From Brachyhypopomus gauderio (Eukaryota > Chordata > Actinopteri > Gymnotiformes > Hypopomidae), in contig NC_135211.1 in NCBI RefSeq assembly GCF_052324685.1, positions 54,095,128-54,159,127 of the forward strand: 64,000 bases of DNA, read 5' to 3'. The translations under genes were made by a program, and so were the position numbers. The notes beneath the pieces are model-generated. The model did no database searches. It was not told the origin of the DNA and saw nothing but the letters and a program-made list of their open reading frames with translations. The stretch's first letter is position 1, and each line of letters starts with the position of its first letter. This document shows, one piece after another, positions 24,670 to 34,591 of this stretch.

Positions 24670-25570
24670 TGCCACACTGGGAATCACCTACAAAATCTCA
24701 TTGTTTATTTTGGTTATTCTTGTTAATCACGTGATCTGTAGGCGCTGCAACCAAAAAAGGACAATCTAATGAGAGACGTAAAAGACAGAGAGAGAGAGAG
24801 AGAGAAATAACACAAGCACTGATATATGAGCATATTTTGAATGCATATATAGAGATGAAACCAACAGCAGGGTTAAAAGGTTGTGCAGGGTTTATAAAGA
24901 GGTGAGGCATTTGACCCCGTGTACCCTGGGATGGCCCTGCCTTCCCAGTATCTCTGCACTGTGATTCTCTCATGTCCAGGTGTTTCTCTGAGGTGCTGAC
25001 ACTCCTCAGGGTCTCATCTCTGCCTTTCCAGACACTGTTTCTCTCCTGACCAGCAGGCATCTGTTTCCTTACGCTTCCATAACTGTAGTTAGCGCTCCTG
25101 CTAGCACTTGTTGATCTGAGCTTTCTTCTCCAGACTGCTGTTCATCAGCCCTGTCAACGTTTCTTTAAGAATCACAAAAGTGACGTGGAATCTCCTTCAC
25201 TGTCCGGTAACACGCACGCTGCCATCGGCCATGACAGAGATGCTGACACTGCTAACAAACAGTACACAAAACTGTATTTTACAGTATAATCATTGTAAAC
25301 TACAAAACAAAATTAAATTCAATGATTTACAGGGACATATACTGAAGATGTTCTTTCACCAAAACATGGAGTAAAACACATAGCTGAACTATCTCTAAGA
25401 TGCATAATGCCCACTGTGGTGGATGCATGGCTAATAGTAATTTACTCCTTTCAGAAAATCTATATAACAAAACATCTAATATTTTACTTCATAAATGTTG
25501 CTACTTGTTCATATGTTTTATTTAACTGAAAATATGTTTATTGGTAGAAGGGTTTTACAGTTCCTGAAGC

Positions 25571-26206
25571 TGTAGCGAACCCCCCCCCCTCCGAAAAAAA
25601 ATTGCTTCCTTTCCTAATTAACTGCAATAAATAAAAAATAAAAAACTGAGATGACAGTACAGCTTTAGAAACGCAACAAACAATAACACATGTACTAGAT
25701 AACTTCTTAAGCAAAATAAGGTTCCAACAAAATGAGGTTCACAGCTCAGTGTTCATCAGAAGCGGAATATGTAAACAACGCGCACGAGGACATAAAATGA
25801 ATGAATCGAAACTAGCTAGCAGTGGTGCTAACGACAGCTAGCGTCGCCACAGCGGGCGGAAATTATCATACAGTTAAGCCCGCCCACTAAGAGGGAAGAT
25901 ATGATTGGTCAATTTTACTGTCATTTGAAACTGGTATTGCGCTGAATTATAACTGCCAGGCCCTCTGTAAACGAATAGCGGGCATCACAGTCCTGATAGG
26001 GGGAGACACAGGCTCACAGGCTTCCACTTAACCCCTCACCTTCCAACACAGATTGAATAGACACGGGTGAATAATTTATTTGCTTATATTTCTGTAATTG
26101 TTTAGATGTCGATTGTCAAACTGTAAGTAGATAGGATAAATTATATATATTTATGTTTTAGGAATATTTTAGGCCCTCTGAGAAGTCGTAGACAAACAAT
26201 ACAATG
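25571..26206. mobile_element. 636-bp interspersed repeat with 9-bp target duplication (family unresolved)
   Basis: The repeat begins TGTAGCGAACCCCCC and is flanked by TCCTGAAGC at 25562-25570 and 26207-26215. The unfilled site, with one TCCTGAAGC, survives in duplication unit A at 22866-22874, which fixes the ends exactly. A second copy lies in glb1 intron 6 (about 40083-40760). No open frame or clear long inverted ends were seen. An 8-9-bp duplication favours a non-autonomous DNA element; a TG start also recalls a solitary LTR, but that would normally give 4-6 bp. Confidence 0.75.
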
Positions 26207-27509
26207 TCCTGAAGCACATGGGATTATATTGACCGTCCATCAGCCATTATGGTTTACTATGCGGTTGGTTGCACTTGCAGATTTTGGCCACTGGGTGGCA
26301 CGCTACAGGAATTTTAGTAGCATCCACTAAATTGACTGGTACAGCATGTAACATTTAAATCCATGAACATAGTAGATTACTGCTTTTAAATAACTGTCCA
26401 CTGCAGTGACCAGTATGTGGGAAATGGTTCAAATGACTCAATTCCTTGCAGTCCACTTTGCAGGGAACAGCTTGGGTATTTGGAATGCATTTACAGCTGA
26501 CTGCAGTTATACCAGCTCAGCGCCTGAACAAAGTGGATTGAAGCTTGACTGAGCTTCATAACATTAACTAGCACGTGAACAGAATATGGGCTAACAAATG
26601 TAAACTTTTCTAAGAAAGTGATAGGCCTAATATTAATGTTTCAAGCTTTCAACATTCTTAATACTAATCACTGAAACAGCACTTCATACATCTGACAAAA
26701 CTGACAAAAGGATCGGGAGCAGTTGTGTTGCTTTACCGTGTCGGACCAACGTATACACATTGTATTGCAAAATACGAATAATAAACGGATAGTTGACATA
26801 TAGTGCCCTCTGGTGTTAGGCAATGGTATTTCAGGGATGCAGCGTGATAATTATATAAAAAGGCTGTAAATTATGGTTTTAACCAATGGAAATATTTTAA
26901 TCTAATTTAATCCAATATAAATAAATATTTAAATATTTGCTCCCAGTTATCTATTGTCTAGCTACAGCGTATTTCATTTACCAAAGTTGAAAGTTGAAAC
27001 TAGCAAAGTTGGATAGCAAAATGTTTTTATTTGATCCCAGAATACCATCAGTGAAAAAAATAAATTAAAAACCACATTATTATTATTATAACCACAAATA
27101 CATAATATTTAAATTGACATTCAACCTATTAATGCCATCAAGTAAGTAAGTATATTTTTGGAACGTCCCATTACATTCTAACATTTTCTTCCATTGTATT
27201 TGGTCACTGTGGAACCACCAAGAGCTCATAATGATTTATTAAAGTTATAGAACAATAAGATTTCAAACAGAGAACAGTGACTTATATTCATCAGAACAGA
27301 AGGATTTGAAAATGTCTCCACAATGTCCAGAGTCCCACCTCTTTTATTATTATACCTTATAAACACTTAAAATCAAGGAATGCTTAAGAATAAAAGAAAA
27401 ACCTGTATGTTGAGCCTAACAGAGTAAGTCTAACAGGGTAACGTTTTGAGTAATGGTGTGTGAACTGGACATGACCCTTAACCCCCAGTGTGAGAATTGG
27501 ACACAACCC

Positions 27510-28304
27510 CTAACCCCCACGGCACCTGTAGACGGGAAGGAAACATGCCCCAGGCGTCACTCTCAGCTCCAACAGGGTCTGTGGACCTTGAACGATAACG
27601 CCATTATAAACGAGGTCCATGTCTTCCATCTTCAGCTTCTGTTCCTTCAACATCTGCTTCAGACGCTCAATGGTGTCAGTGCGTTCCAGACTCAGGGAGA
27701 TCTTATTGTAATTGAACATTAGATAAACAGCATAATTAGCAATTAAAACATAAACCAATAAATCATGCAAGTACATTGCAGGTCATGCTGCTTTTAAAGC
27801 ACCAACTTATAACATGCTTTTCTTATTCTAAGAGCTTAAAGATTTTCACATGGCAGTAAAAATGTAGTACAGTAAACTACAGTTCAAAGTCAGTCAGCGC
27901 ACTTTAAACATAAGAGACTTTAAACACTTGCCTCCCCAGTTTGCTACTTATATTGTGGACCCAAACAGAATCTACTTTCTAAATTTGAAATAAAATGTTT
28001 GGGGGAAGAAACAAAAAAATCACACAGAAAGTTTGTTTTATGTGCAGGGTAATTGTAGTTTTCTACCATATTCGTTGTCAAATATACCTGGGTGCCAGTG
28101 GAACTGTCAAATACTTTGATTGTAATTGGTCCAGACACAGGAGAATCGGCACCATTACAGGACAACCCAATATGGCTGCTGTCTTCCAAATATTTTAAGT
28201 ACCCATCAAAATCAGCAGGATTTCCTTTGACTTGTGGTCTCACTTTAGATTTTGAGCTTTGAAAAGCAGTGATCTAAGAGAGAGAGAAAAGGAGAGGGAG
28301 AGAA

Positions 28305-28343
<39 letters not shown>

Positions 28344-28463
28344 CTTTTGAAAATTCCTTTAAAATGCATTGTAAGTGTTTTGAAAACAAGTTTGAATTTT
28401 ATAGAGTAATAGTAGAAAAATAAGTCATACCTTTTCCATTACTGGCTGAGTTTGAGTTGCCAT
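27510..28463 (-). CDS. Single-domain ubiquitin-like protein with C-terminal RGG (UBL gene B, 136 aa)
   Basis: Exons 28463-28431, 28273-28088 and 27701-27510 on the minus strand, joined in phase 0, are the same size as those of gene A (33, 186 and 192 bases). The acceptor of exon 3 is AATAAG rather than CCAG, slightly weaker. The UBL part reads ITIKVFDSSTGTQ, ISLSLERTDTIERLKQML, MDLVYNGVIV, and ends VYRCRGG-stop. Differences from gene A are scattered substitutions, mostly in the extension (NPADFDGYLKYLEDSSHIGL against NPADSDGYLKYLKHSSHIEL), and all frames are open, so both copies look functional. GA microsatellites sit in intron 1 and upstream. Function as a ubiquitin-like modifier is inferred from the fold and exposed diglycine. 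Confidence 0.8.
28277..28336. repeat. (GA)n microsatellite in intron 1 of UBL gene B
   Basis: A mostly perfect AG repeat abuts the exon 2 acceptor. On the minus strand it gives a long CT tract that may serve as the polypyrimidine tract. Unit A has a much shorter version at 24410-24430. A second (GA)n lies upstream of the gene at about 28657-28700. Confidence 0.8.
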
Positions 28464-28552
28464 GTTGAATCATTCACTGTACCACTCAGCATGTGAGTTA
28501 ACAGCTTTCTGGTGCTGTGTTGGTTTTACCAAACAAGATATCGCTTTGCAAA

Positions 28553-28572
28553 CCAAAAGTGAAATTTCTTTC
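28553..28572 (-). promoter_or_regulatory. Interferon-response-like motif upstream of UBL gene B
   Basis: CCAAAAGTGAAATTTCTTTC lies about 90 bases upstream of the ATG, at the place of the gene A motif. It holds two GAAA-type cores (AAAGTGAAAT, and GAAAGAAATTTC on the other strand). Retention in both duplicates is suggestive, but they share recent ancestry, so conservation alone means little. Confidence 0.35.
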
Positions 28573-28655
28573 AGTCTGGAAATCACCTACAATAATTCAC
28601 TGGTGTTTTGGTTTTCTTATCTGATCAGCTGGGCTTGCAGCCAAAACATACACCT

Positions 28656-28703
<48 letters not shown>

Positions 28704-29069
28704 AGAACAAACTTAAACTTTATACATACTTATTTTGTATCTGCTTGCATTTATGTGTACATGTGTGGATAGATTCGGGCACCAAGAAACGAGCTGCTAG
28801 AAACAGATGGTGAGGTAAGAATTGATCAGGTCACCAAAACAGGTGCATTTGTGATGAATAAACAGACTGGTGAGCCCACAATTCTCCTCAAGACACATCG
28901 GGCTTTTCACATTACGTTGGCCACCGCATTATTAGTTTTGAATGAATGAGAAGGCCCCATTCTGCTCCTGGCATGGGCCTGCCTTCCCAGTATCCCAGTA
29001 TGTCCACATGTTTCTCTGTGGTGCTCTTCAGGGACAACGGTGACCTGGTACCATGATCATTGTTAACCC

Positions 29070-29850
29070 CGGTTACCAGACAGGTTTGAGTGATAAGGGG
29101 TCCCTGCAAGACAAGATCAGTAAAGACTCTCTGTCCAGGCCTGTCTCTCTAGTAGTGAGTTTACAGTGAGTCTCATGTAGATATTTAGAGCAATGTGGAC
29201 AGAATTAAAGGTTTTAAAAAGTGCTGCCTAATACTCTTTTTTATTTTACCCACATAACCCTGAGCAACCACACTATGTCAATACAGCCATGTGAATCTAA
29301 ACAAGTGTAAAAAGTACATTGCAACAAACAGATAACATAGCAACATAGCAGATCAGGATTAATATGTAGACTTAGTTGGGCTTGTCGGGGAGTTCTTTAT
29401 TTTGAACATTCACCCTTGTGTCTCCTGTGTACTGTTTTGATCTGTTCTGTCTGGTTACTTCCTCCCAGCTGGTTATTTGAAAGCGCTGTTTATAACTCGC
29501 TATAATTCCTCCCTCCCTCAGATGGACGACCACTACATTTTTGTTGTATTGATTTCTGGGATGGCTAGTCCTTCCACACTGTCCCACCACATTCTTGTGT
29601 TCTAACCTGTTAGACTTTTGTACACAAAGGTACAAAACGAAACACTGAGTGTGTAGTTTCACAGAACTAAGCATTGAGTCCAGGCAGAAAAAAAAGGCAG
29701 AAATGCTAATTATACACCTAGATTGTTCACTCAGCAGCTGTTCCATTAGAACTCCTACCTTGGGGCAACATCTCGTAAGTGTATAGCCTACTTATTGTCA
29801 TGCACTCTTAATGAACTAATTAATGATACCACAGCCTTTCTAAAACATGG
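29070..29850. other. Spacer between duplication unit B and the Tc1-like element
   Basis: A frame of 124 codons on the minus strand (29372-29746) has no recognisable family and no splice support. I see nothing else of note. Confidence 0.45.
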
Positions 29851-29855
29851 AAATA

Positions 29856-30716
29856 CAGTCCCTGACATAAGTTCTGTCGCTTATACATGTTGTGGAAACA
29901 AAAGCTTATAACCTGACTTTAAATTCATCAATTGGTTTTAGAAATGACTCATATGAAAGCTGAAACCCTCCCAAATGAGATTTAATTTACAAAAATAAAT
30001 TTGCTTCACTGCAGAAATATCGATCATTTAATGAACACAGAAAGGTCAGATTTTGGCAAGACAAAAGTCGTCGCCCACAGAAAGTAAGGTGAAAATCAAA
30101 CAAATAATTCACTTCATACAAATATATGCTTCATAACACTGGTGAATGACGTTATGGTGCTAGTAGAGCCATATTTAATATTTTGTGTGACTTCCACGAG
30201 CTTGAAGGACCGCATCCATGCAGTTCGACAATGATTCATACAATTTATTGATGAAGTCATCAGGAATAGCAAAGAACGCAGTCTTACACGCCTCCCAGAG
30301 TTCATCAAAATTCTTTGGTTTTGTCTTCCAAGCTTCCTCTTTCATCCTACCCTAAACCTGCTCAATGATGTTCATGTCTGGTGACTGAGCTGGCCAGTCC
30401 TGGGACACCTTGATCTTCTTCGCCTTGAGGAACTTTGATGTAGAGATGGATGTATGAGATGGAGCACCATCCTGCTGCAAAATTTGACCCCTTTTATGAT
30501 TGGTAATGTAAGATGTAGATAACACTTCTTGATATTTTAGGCTATGGATATTTCCTTCCACCTTGCAAATGTTAAGCACACCCCCATACTGAATGTAACC
30601 CCAGACCATGATCTTTCCACCACCAAACTTGACTGTTTTCTGGATGAATTTAAAGTCAGGTTATAAGCTTTTGTTTCCTCAACATTGATAAGCAACAGAA
30701 CTTATGTCAGGGACTG
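29856..30716 (-). mobile_element. Internally deleted Tc1-like (Tc1/mariner) element, 861 bp
   Basis: Inverted ends CAGTCCCTGACATAAGTTCT (29856) and AGAACTTATGTCAGGGACTG (ending 30716) are each flanked by TA. A second inverted block (AAGCTTATAACCTGACTTTA near 29900, and its complement near 30640) extends each end to about 80 bp. On the minus strand, 30609-30352 codes the middle of a Tc1 transposase, with MVWGYIQYGG, QQDGAPSHTS and DWPAQSPDMNIIEQ (second and third catalytic acid regions); degenerate C-terminal sequence follows to about 30170. The N-terminal DNA-binding part is missing, so the element cannot move by itself. It appears fairly young because the ends are well matched. Confidence 0.9.
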
Positions 30717-30719
30717 TAC

Positions 30720-32050
30720 ACTGCTGTGTCTGAGAAATGTCCATCAGCCCAGGACCCACCACTACGCCATTGGCTCCGTAAGTATTAATGCTGTGCAGAG
30801 GACGGCCCAAGCACCAAATAAGGTCCAGTCAGCAGTAGCATGGGCAGAGGGTATCTGTCAAATTGCACAGGCCAGATATGCTTTAGTAGTTATGCCCTTA
30901 TTTAATGCATCTATCAGACAGCCAGTGGGTGTAGGTTCTTCATTCAAGTGTGCTCATTCAAAAAGGGGAAAAAATTGTTTTGGTAAGCATACATAATAAA
31001 AGTGAAACTACATGGTTGTTGTTGACAACCTTGGGAAGACGAGGGAGTTTTCAGCTGCACACTGAAACTAAAACCTCTATGTCCTTGTGAGCTACCAAAT
31101 TCTATAAAGGACCAGTCATGGAGACACCCACCCCACCTTCCTCCACAAGTGTTGTATTGAAATCTACCAATTTCTGTGACTGTAGAGCCAGCAGCCCACA
31201 AGTCACTATGTTAGAATACGTGAGCCCACCATACCATCCTAACAAATGAGTAAAATCAACCTTCTGTTTGGTTTCCATGACCAGTGTTTATTAGCTTCCA
31301 TAGCTGTACTTATGTTTGCTTTTGATTTCATTAAATGCTTCAGTTAGTGTCTGCTTCTCTCTCTCTCTCTCTATCTCTCTCTTTGTTTGCATGATCTTCT
31401 TTCCAGACAGGGCCAAAACATCAACAACCACCCACATGGTGCTTAGTTATTTACAGAATGGTTTAATAGGAAATTTAAATGTAAAAATAAGTACATTACA
31501 CAAAATAAAAAGACATTGCCCAACAGTACCTTGACATTTACAGGTATAGAATGATGGTTTAGGAATGAAGAAAGAATAACTCATAACTCAAGAACAGATA
31601 CGCTTAATAATGTGAAGGTGACATTACAGAGTACATAAGGTGATTTGGTCATCCTGACTGCTGCCAAACATTAATTCTCATGAGAAACTGCTTTGAATTG
31701 ACTGTTTACTAATGCCAGTTCTTTCATCATTAATTTCCATTCATTAACCAAAATTATGCTGTATGGATATATTTGACAAAAATGTACAGTACATTTTGCA
31801 TAGTTGATTCAATCCTATTTGTGTAGCTTGCCACAAAGGATCTACAATATTGCACGCATAGAAACTTTTCCTTTAAATATAAAGTATAATTACACCCTGT
31901 GTGAATTAAGGGGTTACACTCACACACCTGAGACATATTTGCAGTACCACATACCCTGTGAATAAACGTACAGATCATTTCTATTCTCAGATGACAAAAA
32001 AGAAAGAAAGAAGGTGTCATGATAGCAATAATGAGTCACGGACATTACTG
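30720..32050. other. Spacer downstream of UBL gene C
   Basis: No gene is supported. A minus-strand frame near 31180-31010 has splice-like borders (CTCTACAG acceptor, CCCAAG then GT) but no family I recognise. (CT)n lies at about 31352-31382. Confidence 0.4.
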
Positions 32051-32054
32051 ACTC

Positions 32055-32632
32055 TCACCCCCCAGTGACTTTCTGAAAGGTAATAAACGTGGCCCCTGGC
32101 TTCACCCCCAGCTCCTTCATGGTCTTCTCCCCTGGGACGGGTTTGCCGTTGAAGGCGAGGTTCAGTTTTCCCTCCAACTCTGGTCTCCACTTCTGGTAAC
32201 GGCTCCGCAGCTTCGCGATGGTGTCCATGCTCTTCACTTTGAACGGGATGCAGGTGCCGTCATTGCCGTTGTAAACCCTGACCGAGGTGGTGTCGGGGTT
32301 AGACCGAGGGACTGGATCGTCATGGACGAGTATAGTGCTGTGCGTGGTGCGGTTGAACGGCTCATAGAGAGCATGTTGAACGTCTTCGCGTGGCAGCTGA
32401 AGAGCGTCTTCCCAGGTGTCTGTGGGGCACTCCATGAGACAGTGAGGTGGAAGACGTCCTGGACACCCATCCATCACCTACAGCAAAGACATGAACCCAC
32501 AAACCTCAGTTTTAAAGTGTTTATGTTTATTAAATACTTAAATACTTGTAATAAAAAATTGTTTTTAAAAAAGTACAAAGAACATACCAGTCCAGGATGT
32601 CCAGCAGGTCGAGCTACTATTGTGGCGCTCAT
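32055..32632 (-). CDS. Diverged ubiquitin-like protein with C-terminal TGG (UBL gene C, 155 aa)
   Basis: Two minus-strand exons, 32632-32588 and 32477-32055, joined in phase 0 (donor GTATGT, acceptor GCTGTAG). Residues 1-15 are MSATIVARPAGHPGL. About 60 residues follow with no recognised fold (contains TWEDALQLPREDVQ). From about residue 79 a ubiquitin-like domain runs to the end: TSVRVYNGNDGTCIPFKVKS, MDTIAKLRSRY, KLNLAFNGKPV, TMKELGVKPGATFITF, KVTGG and stop. The MDTIAKL and ELGVKPG motifs match the helix start and late turn of the fold. The bare diglycine is as in genes A and B, but sequence identity to them is low. Same strand and neighbourhood suggest an old paralogue. Exon 2 has higher GC than its surroundings. 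Candidate modifier; function inferred. Confidence 0.78.
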
Positions 32633-33309
32633 GTTTCGTCTTTCGTCTTCAGGTTTAATCTTCTGTGCTGTCTGTCTTTGCACTTTTATGTGATCCAACC
32701 TGGGAAATACCCAGCAGCTCCTCCTACTGTCTGTCGTGATCAGAAGTCACACAGCTTGCACTGTGTGTTCTTGGTGTTCCTGCTCCCTGCTGTCTAACAG
32801 CAGCCAAAAGGTCAGACTTGAAAGAACGATTCAGTTTGATAAAGATAAGAAAGTACTGTGTTAAGAAATTAGAGTGTTAAGTTACTGTTGCATGGCCAGT
32901 TTTAGGTGGTCAATACAAAATACTTTAAAACTATATCTGGCTCAAATATTTCCGCTACAGTGAATGCACCACGAGTCATTATTTAGAATAACATTTCCAC
33001 ATTCCATTGACACATCAGTCGACAGTGTGCCAATTCAGGTCATGAACACAATAAAAGGTGCAATCGCAGGGAGATTTTGGTACTTCCCGGTGCAAACCGA
33101 AACCAAAATCATTCTGCCAAACAACGCCACAATGGTAAACCGATATAAACTGCAGTCATGTGATTTCTTGTAACTCGAAGGCAATTCCATTCTTTGTTTA
33201 CCAAATATATGATGATGATGATGCTCGTCAGTAAAGTCTCAACATGGACAACAGATCTTTCAAATGCTTTATAAAGAAATTTATTTTGGAAACCACATGA
33301 AGAGACAAT

Positions 33310-34165
33310 ATTTTGAAGGTATTATTGCAGAGAACACACATTCGGAGGATTCGGCCATTTCTCTCTAGGGAGGCCACTCAGGTCCTTGTCCAGTCCCTTG
33401 TCACCTCAAGACTGGACTACTGCAACTCCCTCCTGGCTGGTCTTCCTATGCATGCCATCAAACCCCTGCAACTGATCCAGAACGCTGCAGCTCGGCTGGT
33501 CTTCAACCTTCCCAAGTTCAGCCATGTCACTCCCTTGCTGTCCTCCCTCCACTGGCTTCCGGTAGCTGCCCGCATCAAATATAAAACCCTGGTGCTGGCC
33601 TACAAAGCAAAGAATGGTCCAGCTCCTCCTTACTTGATGGCCATGGTAAAAACCCAGATGCATACCTAGAGCCCTCCGCGCCTCAAGTATGTCTCGTCTT
33701 GACCCTCCATCATCCAGGACACATGGGAGACAAGCATCCACTTTTCTCTGTCCTGGCTCCAAGGTGGTGGAATGAACTTCCCTTGTGTGTCCGAACATCG
33801 GAGTCACTTGCTGTCTTCAGACACCGACTGAAGACCCACCTCTTTCAAGTGCACTTTGCATAATTATGCTTCGTCTATTGTGCTTTATCGTCTCTTTCCT
33901 CAGGTGTTTGTTACAGGTATTGCTTACTGTCTTTTTCTCAGGTATTGTGCATAATTGGGTTATAGGAATTGTTTACTGTCTTTTTCCTCAGGTGATGTGT
34001 ATATTCAGGTATAATTGTTAGGTATCATTTGACTTTGGTCTAGTGGTTTTTCCAGCTTAGAGTACCTTGTGTTCAGGACTATTCTACCTTGGAGATTCCA
34101 AGCAACTACGTAGCACTTTTGTAAGTCGCTCTGGATAAGAGCGTCTGCTAAATGCCATAAATGTA
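33310..34165 (+). mobile_element. 5'-truncated L2-type LINE
   Basis: The frame 33313-33669 codes the end of a reverse transcriptase with VTSRLDYCNSLLAGLP, IQNAAARLVFNLPKFSHV, LHWLPVAARIKYK and LAYKAKNGPAPPYL, the classic L2 (Maui-like) string. The 3' part continues, with the frame lost, through a CLRTPT- and FRHRLKTHLF-like region to the family tail, GTAAGTCGCTCTGGATAAGA, GCGTCTGCTAAATGCC and ATAAATGTA. The 5' two thirds are missing. It ends just downstream of the ccdc86 3' UTR. Confidence 0.9.
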
Positions 34166-34591
34166 GAACACAAAGCTATTTGGTATTGCAGATTCAATGT
34201 TTATTACCAAATATACTGTTACATTTATAAGGTCACTTACATATCATAACCACTGCAGTAATTAAAGGCAATTCTGCTTTACTGAAATAAACACTAATGG
34301 TGTCTTGCTTATTGCATCAACAGTTAATATCTATTTGTGTCGCTTTCAGTTTCCACAGAGAAGCTTCAGCAGTTCACTGGTGCTGAGAGACCTTGAAGAC
34401 CATCCTGCAGTCTACTGCACGAAAACCACCACACCCCCTCCGCAGCCGACAGAGGGATGTGGCTCCACTGACCAGCAGATTACGATGTTTACACACACCA
34501 GCGTAAACACCCGAGACTGCTGAATGCCTGTGGGGCCTGTCGGGGCCTGTCAGGACCTCTCTGGCCTTTGGGGCTTCCCGGCAGTTGTATT

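Larger units (their letters stand above)
22650..25070. repeat. Tandem segmental duplication, unit A (carries UBL gene A)
   Basis: Long stretches match unit B at 25350-29060 in order and orientation, for example GATGCATAATGCCCACTGTG at about 22700 and 25400, ATAGTGCCCTCTGGTGTTAG at about 23005 and 26795, and all UBL exons and introns. The units lie head to tail. Unit A lacks the 636-bp repeat and about 0.5 kb found in unit B but carries a 139-bp MITE. Limits are approximate. Confidence 0.85.
25350..29060. repeat. Tandem segmental duplication, unit B (carries UBL gene B)
   Basis: This is the second copy of the block described as unit A, longer because of a 636-bp repeat at 25571 and about 0.5 kb of extra sequence at about 26265-26735. 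The match runs on past the gene's start to about 29060 (CTTCCCAGTATC and the TGTTTCTCTGTGGTGCT region). Exon divergence is low, so the duplication is not ancient. Confidence 0.85.

Noticed and set aside
30944-31201. Minus-strand frame with splice-like borders near 31180 and 31010
   Set aside because: No family resemblance and no partner exons in phase; it remains a weak guess.
33406-33807. 133-codon minus-strand frame
   Set aside because: Antisense shadow of the L2 reverse-transcriptase piece.
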